From positions 1,721,501-1,785,500 of the forward strand of contig OX359265.1 in NCBI GenBank assembly GCA_947179155.2: DNA of 64,000 nt. The letters are read 5' to 3'. Source of the stretch: Hedera helix (Eukaryota; Streptophyta; Magnoliopsida; Apiales; Araliaceae). Each line of letters starts with the position of its first letter. Within the stretch, counting starts at the first letter, position 1. Positions 45,201 to 56,261 of the stretch are shown piece by piece. The notes beneath the pieces are model-generated. The model was not told the origin of the DNA and did not search any database. It worked only from the letters and a program-made list of their open reading frames with translations. The position numbers and the translations under genes were made by a program.

Positions 45201-48200
45201 TACTAAGGATCCACTTATGACCAAGCCCATGATCTGTAAGTAAACTCGATAAAAAGAAAAAGGCCATTAAATATAAAACATGGCACATGTGTTTTTCAGG
45301 AAAAGGTCATAATGTACATACTATTTCTGCAAGGGGCATGAAACGTTGTAACCAGTCTGCATCATCCTTAATAGCAGCCTTCATGCTAAGCTGCAACGAT
45401 TCTGCGTACTGAAGCAGACCTACAAGGGCTATTGCTTCACTTCCACCAACATGCAAACCCCTCCGGGCATGCTGGATACCAGATTTAACCTTCAGGAATG
45501 ACAAGCCAAAGAGCAATCTATTTTACATATGCATAATTACATATAGGGAAATCTTAATATTTATCATTAATTAATTCCAAGAGAGAAACTCAATAAGTTT
45601 AAGAGGTGTGCCTAAACATGTGTTATAATTTTCATTTGGGGAGTCATTGTAATAGTTATAAGAAGAAATAAGAGAATGAAAAAAAAATGACAAAAAATAA
45701 TTAACTATTGAACATTGCTTGTAACTGATGATATATTAGTAGCATCCTAATATTCCGCTGCTTTCTCTGTGTCGAAACCCTAACAGTGGTATCAGAGCTA
45801 CTTGTGAAACGATTAATTCAGATTACGTGATTTAATTGTACTCGATATATATGATATATGATGATGCATGTTTATCGATCTGAGTTTAAATATATGATAT
45901 TTTACATGTATGCGTATTCTGGAAATCTGAAATATATGCATGTATATGGTTTCTGTTAATCGTATTTTATAAGGTGGAAGAACAATACAACTTCTGTTCT
46001 AATTGGATTAGAAGTATGAAGATTCGGTTTAATATGATTAAACGAAACTGGACATATATGATATGTTCTGGGTGTATTGTTCTGGGTATATTGTTTAATA
46101 TGGCAGATTGTATATGATTCTGGAATTGTTTCAGAGATTCATATACAATTTGCATGGCAGATTATATATGATTTTGGAATTGTTTTCAAGATTCGTATAC
46201 AATCTGCAGTTCAGGAATTCTACAATACAGATTGTAGTTTGGACCCCCCCGCCGTAGCTCACGATGGTCGTGACCCCAAATATTTTTTTTATAATATTCT
46301 TTAAATGATATATATTGTGTTATGTGCTTATTGTGATATGCATGGTGCACAGTTATGGCTCTTTTGACCCATAGGATTAGTAGTTTTTGGTTTTTTGAAA
46401 TACGGCTTGCATGTCGTGCCTTTCTATATTCTGATGTAATATTCTCTTCTCATCTAAATCCCCTCGAATGTAACTCGAGGTTTCTTTATAACATGTAATG
46501 TACAAGTGTAATCAAGAAGACAAGATGACGATGGAGAGGAGACACACGTGAATGAGGAAGGTCCAACGAAGCTACTATTTTGAAGACCTTTTACCACCTT
46601 AGACTGACCTTCAATCTTTTCATTAGCTTGAAAGGATTGACATAGGGTTGGGCCATAACTGTGACACGTTTAATTTTTGCACTTTATTTATGCTTGTATA
46701 CGATATGCTATGATAAATAACGTGCATGCTTAATAAGATTAAAATTGGTGAGATCTAAATTAATTAATAAAAATCCCTCATAAAATTATTAAGTCTAAAT
46801 CAGATGTCTTCCAATGAATGACACTCATCAAGACCTTGATCAATGAATGTAGGTTTGCCAAAGCAAAGTACCCCATTTATCTTGGTAAGATGCGATAGGA
46901 TAATTGTGATATCCAAAATGTTAAAAGCATTGGGCCCGACTTAACTAAGTTATCTCAATAGGATTGTGGACTTAGAGGCATAGAGTTTGGCAAGTACCAT
47001 TAGATGGACTAGAACAAATGTTGTTCACCAAACTATCTAAGAGTTATATATGATATAATTGACAAATGGTTGTCTACCTAAATAATTATGTTTTAAGAGA
47101 TTAGTCAAAGCTAACTTAAGGCGTAATGAAATATGGATCTTAGCTCACTAGAAAGATTTAATAAAAATGCTTTCCGAATTAATGGTGAGGGCTATTAATT
47201 TGATTAAAATAGTGGGAGGTATATTTGGAATGTACTATTATCAATTACATAATATCAAAACTCTGCAATTTGACTTATTATTTTTGCACTTATAAATTGT
47301 AGATATCAATGGCAACCAACAACACAAATAGTCTTTCACTACGATCAGTCCTTGAGAAGGAAAAGCTGAGTGGAATTAATTTCCTAGACTGGCATAGGAA
47401 CTTGAGGATTGTCCTCAAACAAGAGCGCAAGCTCTATGTCCTTGATGGGCCCATTCCTGCAGCACCAGCTAACACTGCACCACGTGCAGAGCATAATGCT
47501 TATAAGAAGCATCAAGATGATGCTCTGGATGTGAGTTGTCTCATGCTAGCAACTATGAACTCTGAGCTTCAGAAGCAGCATGAGTTAATGGATGCTTATG
47601 AGATGATCGAGCACCTCAAGAAATTGTTCGCAGGGCATGCTCGACAGGAAAGGTATGATACAAGCAAAGCATTGTATCACTGCAAGATGGGTGAACGTGA
47701 TCCAGTTGGTCCACATGTTCTTAAAATGATTGGGTATATTGAGTACCTTGCTAGGTTGGGTTTTCCGATTACTGCGGAAGCCCAAACTGATCTAGTTTTG
47801 CAATCTTTGAACAGCAGTTACTCGCAATTTGTCATGAATTATCTCATGAATGAAATTAAGAAACCACTTACTGAGTTGTTGAGCATGTTAAGAACTACCA
47901 AGAACAACATGAAAAAGGCAGGACCCGATCCCATAATGATGGTGCAAAAGGGGAATGCTAAGGGAAAAGGGAAAGACAAGAAGAAGATAGGATCTAAATC
48001 TGGTGCCAAACCCAATTTCAAAAACAAACAGGCTTTAAAACCTAAAGGTGGGGTAGCTAAAGAAGGTGATTGTCACTTCTGTGGAAAACCTGGACACTGG
48101 AAGAGGAATTGTCATGCATATCTGGAAGAACTCAAGAAAAAGAAAGAAAGTACGACTTCTGATTCAAGTATATATATTATAGAAGTCAATTTGTCCACTT

Positions 48201-51200
48201 CTACATCATGAGTATTGGATACTGGATGTGGTTCTCACATTTGTGTTAATGTGCAGGAACTCCGAAGGAGTAGGACTTTGGCGAAAGGAGAAGTTGACCT
48301 ACGAGTTGGGAATGGAGCAAAAGTTGCTGCACTAGCCGTAGGAACTTATCATTTATCTTTGTCCACTGGGCTAGTATTAGAGTTAGAGGATTGTTATTTT
48401 GTGCCTGCTATGAGCAAAAACATTATTTCTGTTTCTTGTTTGGACAAGAAAGGTTTTTCGTTTTTAATAAAGAACAACAGTTGTTCGTTTTACTTAAATG
48501 AAATATGTTATAGTGTTGCACAATTGTTTAATGGTCTTTATATTCTTGCTTTAGAGATGCCTATCTATAACATAAATACAAAACGATTTAAATCAAATGA
48601 TTCAAATCCGACATATCTCTGGCACTGTCGTTTAGGCCATATAAATGAGAAACGCATATCCAAACTCCATAAAGATGGATTTTTGGATTCATTTAATTTT
48701 GAATCATATGAGAAATGCGAGTCTTGTTTATTAGGTAAGATGATTAAAGCCCCTTTCACTGGTCACAGTGAACGGGCTAGTGATATATTGGGACTTATAC
48801 ATAGTGATGTATGTGGACCCATGAGTTCATTAGCAAGAGGTAGGTTCTATTACTTCATTACATTTACTGATGACTTCAGTAGATATGGATATGTGTATCT
48901 TATGAGACACAAATCCGAATCCTTAGAAAAGTTCAAGGAATTCAAGAATGAAGTTCAAAACCAATTTGGCAAAAGCATAAAAGCCCTTCGATCCGATCGA
49001 GGTGGTGAATACTTAAGCCAAGATTTTGATGACCTTCTAAAAGAGTGTGGTATTATATCACAACTCACTCCACCTGGAACACCACAATGGAATGGTGTGT
49101 CTGGGAGGAGGAATCGCACCTTGTTGGACATGGTACGATCAATGATGAGTCATGCATATCTTCCAATAAGCTTCTGGGGTCATGCCCTAGAGACAGCTGC
49201 ATTCACACTTAACCGGGTTCCTACAAAGACGGTTCAAAAGACACCATATAAGATGTGGACTGGGAAACGTCCTAGTATGTCGTTCATGAAGATTTGGGGT
49301 TGCGAGGCGTTTGTAAAACGTCTGGCTTCTGACAAGCTCGGACCCAAATATGACAAATGTAATTTTGTGGGATACCCTAAGGAAACAAAAGGGTATTATT
49401 TCTACAAACCTTCTGAGAACAAAGTGGTTGTTGCTCGAACTGGTATTTTTCTAGAAAGAGAATTTGTCTCTAAAGGAAACAGTGGGAGAAAAGTAGAACT
49501 CAAAGAAATTCGTGAACCACAAAATATCATTGAACCTGAGTTGGAACATGAGCAGGAACCACAAGATATTGTGGAAAGTGAACCTGCTCAAATTACACAA
49601 GTCATTCGTAGATCTAGTAGGACACGCCAAGAGCCTGAGAAATATTATGGATTTCTTGTGACTCAAAACGGCGATGTGATGCTCATAGATCAGGATGAGC
49701 CTGCTTCCTACCAAGAAGCTATGAATTGACCAGATTCTGAGAGATGGCTTGAAGCCATGAAATCTGAGATGGACTCCATGTATACTAACCAAGTATGGAC
49801 TTTGGTTGATCCACCCGAAGGGGTAAAACCAATCGGGTGCAAATGGGTTTTCAAGAAGAAAACCGACATGGATGGTAATGTACAAACCTATAAAGGCCGA
49901 CTGGTAGCAAAAGGTTTCAAACAAGTTCAAGGTGTTGACTATGATGAAACCTTCTCTCCAGTGGCAATGGTTAAATCCATCAGGATCTTACTTGCTATTG
50001 CAGCCTTTTATGATTACGAAATCTGGCAGATGGATGTCAAAACTGCTTTCCTTAATGGAAATCTCCTTGAGGATGTGTACATGACACAACCTAAGGGTTT
50101 TGTCACTCCAAAGGATGCTAGAAAGGTATGTAAGCTGCAGCGATCCATTTATGGATTGAAGCAAGCCTCTCGGAGTTGGAATCTTCGATTTGATGAAGCA
50201 GTCAAAGAGTTTGGCTTTATAAAAAATGAAGATGAACCTTGTGTATATAAGAAGGTTAGTGGGAGTCAGATTGTATTCCTGGTATTATATGTAGACAATA
50301 TATTAATTATTGGGAATGACGTTCCTTCCTTACAGACTGTAAAAATATGATTAGGAAAATGTTTCTCCATGAAAGATTTGGGTGATGCAACCTACATTTT
50401 AGGTATCAAGATCTATCGAGATAGATCGAGAAAAATGCTCGGCCTAAGTCAAAGTACATATATTGATAAAGTGTTGAAACGGTTCAGCATGACGAGCAGA
50501 TACCAGTCGAATCCAGGTGAAGGTCACTGGACAGCAGTCAAGAATATCCTCAAGTACCTGAAAAGGACTAAGGATTCATTCTTGGTATATGGAGGTGAAG
50601 ATAAACTGGCAGTAAATGGTTACACAGATGCTAGTTTCCAGACTGACAGTGATGACTATAAGTCTCAGTCAGGTTTTGTGTTTTGCATTAATGGTGGTGC
50701 TGTTAGCTGAAAAAGTTCGAAGCAAGAGACAGTAGCCGATTCTACAACAGAGGCTGAGTATATTGCTGCTTCTAGTGCAGCCAAGGAGGCTGTATGGATT
50801 AAAAAGTTCGTCACTGAACTTGGTGTTGTTCCAACCATTGTTGATCCAATTGAGTTATACTGTGATAATGATGGAGCCATTGCACAGGCTAAGGAACCCA
50901 GATCTCACCAACGATCCAAGCATATACTTAGGCGGTACCATCTCATCCGTGAAATCATTAATAGAGGAGATGTACATATATGCAGAGTGCCAACAGATAA
51001 TAATGTTGCAGATCAACTGACCAAGGCTTTGTCGCAGCAGAAGCACGAAGGTCACACTAGTTCCATGGGTATTAGATACATGAGTGATTGGCTCTAGTGC
51101 AAGTGGGAGATTGTTAGAGTTTATGCCCTAGAGGCTAATTATTTGATGTAATTGCTTAACATTTTTTGATATTATATTTGATTGAATAAATGGATTATTT

Positions 51201-53417
51201 TATTATGATTTCATTTACTGCGTTATATAAATGTTAACATAATAAAAGCTCTTAGAATAATGATACGAATTATATAGTTTTAAGTATGTGACTTGAACAT
51301 GAGATTATATAATTATAATTAGTATCATTGCTCTTAAATGTCCCTAGTCGAGTATCATTGTTAATGGGACAACAATGATGCATTGAGACTAGTATGTGGA
51401 TTGACTGATGGTCAAATCTCATTGGTCATAAATATATGAGATATTTGAGTCAATGCATAGGTACATGTTAGAGAACAATGTACTGGACTGACCCACCATG
51501 AGAATTCTACATGGAGCATTATGCAAAGTGTCATAAGAAATTCTTATAGTGACAATGATGTAATGATCCTCCGACCTGAAGTCACTATATTATTACACGA
51601 GAATTTGTGTACTTTGATATCATCAAATGTCACCTTTAATAGGATCGACAATAAAGGTGATTATTGGGTACATCATGAATCGTGTGAGAAATATGAGTGA
51701 TCTAGATGGAATTTAACCCTCCTATATATTAGGGGTGATATCCATAGGCCTCTTAATTGAGTAGGACTATGAAATGCATGGTCATGCTCAAATATTGATT
51801 TGTTTCATATAGTCTACTCATTGATCAAGAAAACTCAGATTAAATTATGAAGAGTATGACACATTCCATGCCTCGAGATCAATCTAGGATATAAGGTTAA
51901 AAGGATTAAATTACATTGAAACATTGGTCACGAAAAGGTTGTATCGAATCACCGATCTTATTATTATTTGGGTAGCAGTGATGCATTACTAGATGCCGCT
52001 CACTGTTTATAATTTTATAATATGATTTTAAAATTATTGCCAACATAATAATAACCTATAGGGTCACACACTTAGAACGTAATTAAAAGGGAATTAATTT
52101 AAATTGTAAATATTTTAAATATGTCAATATGATTGATAGTATTTAAAAATTACGAATTTAAATTAATAGGATAATTTGTATATATGCATATTAATTAAGT
52201 AAGACTTAATTAAAATATAATATATATAAATTCGGATTTTATTTTTCTATTTATTTTAGGTTTTAGTTAATTCCTATTAACTACTATATATATGATATAT
52301 CAGTAGTCTAAAAGTCACGTAAGGAAAAACTAAAACCCTAGCCGCTTTCAGAAAGAGGCTAGAGAGAAAAATAGGTTAGAAATCCTGATCTTGGTGGCTA
52401 GTACCGCAGATCCCTTTTGCTGCAGATCGTGTGACGGTTCGCGGAGTGTTCGTGTGGATACTGTAGAGACGCAGTCGCTGGATTGCGTTGAAGATTCGAA
52501 GCCGTTTCAGAATTCCATCGTCTCCTATCCATCTCGAATAATCGGTAAATAATCTAAACTTCTGAATTAATATGGTTTTGCATGGATCTGGCTTAGGGTT
52601 TCGGAAATTTTTTTAAATTCCGTTGTTTTCTCTGTGTCGAAATCCTAACAAATTATACCACCAGAGCTTGGCTTATGATGAGATCACCGGTTGAGCTTAG
52701 CTATCACCCTTCATACCAAAGCAAGAGAAAATTGCAAACGCAGGCTTGAGCAACCGAATGCTTAGCTTGAGTTAACCAGTTACACCCCTAACAGAAATTT
52801 TAAATTTTTTGTATGATTTGTATCTTAATATGTTTAAGAATTCGAAGTTGCACACATAAGAGTTGTCACCTTAATGAAATCCCTTAGCGGCATCGGTCTA
52901 CAGTGAAAAGAAACCAACTTATGTTTCACCACTATAGCAAGTGAACTTATGGGTTTCAAGATATTATCTAACCCTCGTGCCCCTGCTAAATGCAAATGGG
53001 TGGGGAAGCAAAATCTCATAGAAGTGTATAACCCCTACTATTAGTATTTACTTACAAAGTTAACTGTAAATTGTTCTAGTTAATAACCCAAATTACATGA
53101 ATCAAGGACATTTAATAAACACCCTGACAGTTGTTAAAAGTAATAATCAGGTAAACACCATAAATCATTGCACAACTAAAGAAGTAAACAAACAAAATAC
53201 ATTGGAAATGTATTAACTAACAAACTAACCAATTGGACATCAATGCCACTAAAATCCATTGTACAACCATACTTATGCATCTCAACGGCACCATTGGTTT
53301 CCTCTAGGAGTCTCAAACTCTCTTCGTATGTCTTATTTAAAGACCATAGCTGTGCCTGCCAAAAAGAAGCCAACCCAGTTCTTAAATAAAACTCCAAAAT
53401 TATACTCACATATAAAT

Positions 53418-53473
<56 letters not shown>

Positions 53474-53887
53474 GGAGAGATAATGGGAGACCTTGGTAGC
53501 TTCTTGACCCAGGGAGGTGCCGGCAAAGGAAGCGATGGAGTGGGAGACTTTGTCCCACTCCAAGACCCTCAGGCTGTTATGAATAACGGAGGGTTGATTA
53601 GCAATGGTGTCTTTTGGGATTGGGGGTTTGTTGAGAAAAGCTCGAGGGTTGAATTGAATAACAGAACTCCTCCTACTCCTACTGGTTCTTCTGCTGAATC
53701 TAATTTCAGTAGACGTAATAGTATTCCAGATTGGGAATATTGTAATGGTGGAGATGTAGCTACTAATTGAAGAAGAAGAAGAAGAAGAGTTGCCATACAC
53801 TGCAACTGAAACCATTTTATTTGAGAAGAAACTGGAGGGAGGAAACGAACGAATGAATGGAGTCGTGTTTATTGTAAAGTTATCCAT
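37382..53887 (-). CDS. Plastid-type MutS2 ATPase (MutS homolog 2)
   Basis: Twenty exons (minus): 53887-53492, 53355-53230, 45489-45322, 45233-45150, 44851-44801, 44027-43971, 43894-43812, 43467-43344, 43211-43152, 42664-42434, 41620-41537, 41425-41278, 40877-40750, 40546-40499, 40349-40219, 40111-40029, 39494-39391, 38904-38834, 38031-37727, 37539-37382. They join without a stop to 879 residues. The N-terminus is Ser/Arg-rich with a transit-peptide look. A MutS-type core and clamp region precedes the ATPase: Walker A GPNTGGKT (about 515-522), SLSTFSGHL, Walker B LVLLDE (591-596), DEVGAGTNPLEGAALG and ATTHHGELK. A helical, basic segment and a KOW-like C-terminus (ELPKVGDMVHVSSL, about 830-879) follow. 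The Smr nuclease domain of bacterial MutS2 is absent. Family members bind branched DNA or stalled ribosomes; the plant role is not established by the sequence. In-frame ATGs also exist at 53998, 53908 and 53815. Intron 2 is 7.7 kb and contains a copia element. Confidence 0.93.
42249..42294. repeat. Poly-C tract (C30 G C5) followed by A10, in a MutS2 intron
   Basis: Thirty consecutive C (42249-42278), one G, five C, then ten A. It lies in the intron between exons 10 and 11 of the minus-strand MutS2 gene, so the pre-mRNA carries poly-U/poly-G. Confidence 0.9.
45751..45785 (+). repeat. Remnant of the copia 5' LTR
   Basis: About 35 bp matching the end of the 3' LTR (52616-52650). Sequence left of 45751 does not match the LTR and is host intron or another fragment. 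Confidence 0.8.
45787..45798 (+). other. Primer-binding site of the copia element
   Basis: TGGTATCAGAGC one base after the LTR remnant, complementary to initiator-Met tRNA. Confidence 0.9.
45799..47308 (+). other. Copia untranslated leader
   Basis: 1.5 kb between the primer site and gag without a supported frame. A direct repeat is visible at about 46100-46210 (GGCAGATTGTATATGATTCT then GGAATTGTTTCAGAGATTC, repeated with changes). Confidence 0.6.
47309..48211 (+). CDS. Copia gag (capsid-nucleocapsid)
   Basis: A 300-residue open frame from ATG 47309. It has the copia gag motif LSGINFLDWHRNLRIVL at the N-terminus, a helical capsid-like centre (LVLQSLNSSYSQFV), a Lys/Gly-rich linker and a CCHC zinc knuckle CHFCGKPGHWKRNC near residue 263. 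The TGA at 48209-48211 lies directly before VLDTGCGSHIC of the protease, in the same frame, where relatives usually have Trp. Gag itself is undamaged. Confidence 0.92.
   Translation: MATNNTNSLSLRSVLEKEKLSGINFLDWHRNLRIVLKQERKLYVLDGPIPAAPANTAPRAEHNAYKKHQDDALDVSCLMLATMNSELQKQHELMDAYEMIEHLKKLFAGHARQERYDTSKALYHCKMGERDPVGPHVLKMIGYIEYLARLGFPITAEAQTDLVLQSLNSSYSQFVMNYLMNEIKKPLTELLSMLRTTKNNMKKAGPDPIMMVQKGNAKGKGKDKKKIGSKSGAKPNFKNKQALKPKGGVAKEGDCHFCGKPGHWKRNCHAYLEELKKKKESTTSDSSIYIIEVNLSTSTS
48212..49729 (+). pseudogene. Copia protease and integrase
   Basis: In frame with gag beyond one TGA. The protease active site DTG is in VLDTGCGSHIC. The integrase zinc region (HCRLGHINEKR then CESCLLGK) and the core Asp residues (HSDVCGP, LRSDRGGEY) are present. 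The third catalytic residue, normally the Glu of NGVSERRNRT, is Gly here (NGVSGRRNRT, near 49106). The C-terminal part (WGCEAFVK, GYPKETKGYYFY) is normal, followed by a Glu/Pro-rich linker. Ends at TGA 49727-49729. Confidence 0.92.
49730..51097 (+). pseudogene. Copia reverse transcriptase and RNase H
   Basis: Same frame as gag, interrupted by TGA at 49727, 50348 and 50708 (the last two in place of Trp in KIWLGK- and VSWKSS-type contexts). RT motifs are present: GCKWVFKKK, RLVAKGF, DYDETFSPVA, WQMDVKTAFLNG and YGLKQASR. The catalytic YVDD is YVDN (LYVDNILIIG). After KRFSM the region up to TSRYQSNPGE is missing, removing roughly 60 residues of the connection. RNase H motifs remain (GYTDASF, STTEAEYIA, YCDNDGAI), ending with KHILRRYHLIRE and ALSQQKHEGH. 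The stop is TAG at 51095-51097. Confidence 0.92.
51101..51110 (+). other. Polypurine tract of the copia element
   Basis: AAGTGGGAGA immediately before TTGTTAGAGT, the start of the 3' LTR. Confidence 0.85.
51112..52650 (+). repeat. Copia 3' LTR (1539 bp)
   Basis: Begins TGTTAGAGTTTATGCCC and ends TGTGTCGAAATCCTAACA, with TGTTAG/CTAACA inverted termini. It is followed by host intron sequence. Confidence 0.9.
53420..53473. repeat. Compound CA-TA-GA microsatellite in MutS2 intron 1
   Basis: (CA)n, (TA)n and (GA)n blocks in sequence inside the 136-bp first intron, starting about 20 bp from the exon 1 donor. Confidence 0.95.
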
Positions 53888-53998
53888 TGCAAAGACACGC
53901 CTAGTCATTAGATAAAGAGAGTGTCTTTGTCTTTGGAAGAGAGCCGGGCTAATGCATTCTTCTACCAGCAATTTAGCCTTTCCAAACCCAAAGCCCAT

Positions 53999-54439
53999 AC
54001 TCTTATTTGTTAAAGGTCCAGTATATTTCCCTTTTCTTAATTAAGTTTTATTTACATGTAATTATTTTTTATTTAAAAAATTAACATTAAAATAGATAAT
54101 TAAAGTATTATAAAAAATTAAAAGTCATGTACACGCCATCTACAAAGTTAACAGAATAAATAAATTAACAAATGAGCTCCAAGTCTAGTGGTATCTCTCT
54201 CGCCACTATAAAAACTAAAAAGATGTAAGGTCCGAATTTAACGGCCTTATTTTTTTAAAATAAAATGAAAGAGTAAAACTCTTTATTTCAAACAATACAG
54301 TATTTCTACATCACCTTTCTCTTTCTATCCATCAATCTATCCATCCACACACAATATACATAATCACTTGCGGGTGTTTTGCACTAGTTTTGATTGGTAT
54401 ATTATGGGAGTTTTGAACCCTACACACCATGAGTGTGGG
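53999..54439. other. MutS2 upstream region; no other gene seen
   Basis: Promoter side of the minus-strand MutS2 gene. AT-rich, with no convincing TATA box I would commit to. Confidence 0.4.
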
Positions 54440-54735
54440 GTCTGTTTGGTTGAGAGAATGAAATGAATGAATAAATAGAATAAAAAATATAATATTAGAT
54501 GATTATTTTAGAAAATAAATCATTCTAATATAATGAAAATTTATTTTATTTATTTTATTTTTATTCCATGTGAAATAGGTGAGATAAAATTTATTTCAAT
54601 AGAATGGATATGTATCATAATTTTACTATCATATTAAACCGCTCATTTATACCAACAATCAAATATATATTTGAAATAATTTAAAATTATTCAATTCTTT
54701 TCTTTATTTCATTATTTCAATCCAAACGCAACTAC
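54440..54735. mobile_element. hAT-like MITE
   Basis: Left end GTCTGTTTGGTTGAGAGAAT with GAAATGAATGAATAAAT. The right end, reverse-complemented, gives GCGTTTGGATTGAAATAATG. Inverted ends of about 35 bp around a 300-bp AT-rich body. Confidence 0.55.
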
Positions 54736-54809
54736 AATGTACTGAATTACCGCGCATGATTCCCTTTGTGATTCACCTAAAAATATTTTTGATGACAGCG
54801 TTTTTCATA

Positions 54810-55064
54810 CTCCTTCCTTTCGAAAATACAATATCATTAACTTTTAAAAACATTAATTTTAGACATTTTTTAATTCAAGATTAATATGATTTATTTAAAA
54901 TTATAAAAAAAATGCATAATTAATAATAATTTTAGATAATTTATAATATTCGTGATGAATTGACTAAAATTAACTGAATCTATATCAATTTTGAAATTAA
55001 AATTATTTAAATTGACTTTTAAGAAGTTAATAATGATCTTATATTTTGGAACTAAGAGAATATT
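54810..55064. mobile_element. Stowaway-like MITE, diverged
   Basis: Left CTCCTTCCTTTCGAAAATAC and right ATATTTTGGAACTAAGAGAA are degenerate inverses about 250 bp apart. Confidence 0.5.
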
Positions 55065-55096
55065 AAATTTTGGTAGTGATTTTGTTTGGCTATTTT

Positions 55097-55990
55097 TAAG
55101 AACAAACTCGCTAACCCCGTGTGAAGCATGAGTAGTATGAATAATAGTTTATTATGATACATTGATAATGATTTATTATGATAATTAATTAAATATAAAA
55201 TAAATATTTAATTAAAATTTTTGAGAAGATAATGGTAGTTATTAAATTATTAAATATTTATCCAATTAATAAATTCTTGAATTATATATTATAGATTCTT
55301 TCGATCAGTTATTAAGCTAAATATTTTGAATTTAATGTAGATTTATTTACTTATAATTATGAGGAAACAATTACTTTAATTTTATTTAGATTGGATGAAT
55401 TTGTCAAAATTCTAGTCCAAATAGAATGATGAAACTTAAGGTTTAATAAATTTAATTTAGTTATGACAATTAGTTAGTAATAAATTGACTATAATTTTTT
55501 AACTAATTTTAAATTATTACTAAAATTTAGATTTATTATTAATAAAATTAATCATGTGATTTGATAAAATTTTAAGTTTTAATAAATTTAATTTATTTAG
55601 AATATTAATTTAGTAATAAAATTCAAGAGTGATATTAATATAATCAAATCACATAATTTATTAAGAGATTTTTCAATATCTTAATAAAATTTTAATAATA
55701 AAATTATCCTACTTAAAATTTATTAAAACATATTATCTTACACAAAATTGTGATAGAAAAAACTTATAATAAAATTGGTAGATATAAAAATATAAATTAT
55801 TTTAAAAGATCATTTTTTCTATTAAAGATATAAAAACAAAAGATACTTTCCCTTTTTGCTAACAGGTTAGGTTTTTTTTAATTCTTTACAAAATTTGAAA
55901 GTATTTAATTGTTTCAAATTTAGATAGTATTTATACTAATTTGAATAGGAAAAAAAATTAAACTAAAAATTTATGAAACCAAGTTTGTGC
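55097..55990 (-). mobile_element. Helitron-like non-autonomous repeat, copy 2
   Basis: The reverse complement is collinear with 10395-11425 for about 900 bp. Its end reads CATGCTTCACACGGGGTTAGCGAG, the counterpart of CCGTACTTCGCACAAAGTAGGTAAGC in copy 1. The two together suggest a CCGTGCTTCGCACGG hairpin near the terminus. It lacks the palindromic insertion of copy 1. Confidence 0.5.
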
Positions 55991-56261
55991 TTTTAATAAG
56001 ATTATAGAATATGTACTCAATTGTTGTTTTTAAAATCGAGAACTCTCTGTATTTTGAAATATAAGATTACGTTTGAATTTTAAAGTCAAAATAAAATATT
56101 TTAAAATTTAAAATTAATGCAATTGATTTAACTTCTTAAAAATGATTAATATTGTACTACTGTAATTAATAATAGCAACTTTTTTTATAATTTATAATTT
56201 TCATAATTGTATTGTCTAAAATTTAATAGACTCTTATATTTTAGGCAGTTGATAATATCAA

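Larger units (their letters stand above)
45751..52650 (+). mobile_element. Decayed Ty1/copia retrotransposon in MutS2 intron 2
   Basis: Gag then pol in copia order (protease, integrase, reverse transcriptase, RNase H) with a primer site, polypurine tract and a full 3' LTR (51112-52650). The 5' LTR is reduced to its last ~35 bp (45751-45785, ATTCCGCTGCTTTCTCTGTG then CGAAACCCTAACA), so no target duplication can be checked. The element runs opposite to the MutS2 gene. Four in-frame TGA codons, an internal deletion and altered catalytic residues make it inactive. Confidence 0.93.

Noticed and set aside
53176..53526. 116-codon minus-strand frame running from intron 1 into MutS2 exon 2
   Set aside because: Only its exon 2 part is coding; the rest is the intron 1 microsatellite read in frame.
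53483..53770. 95-codon plus-strand frame antisense to MutS2 exon 1
   Set aside because: Shadow of the real minus-strand coding exon.
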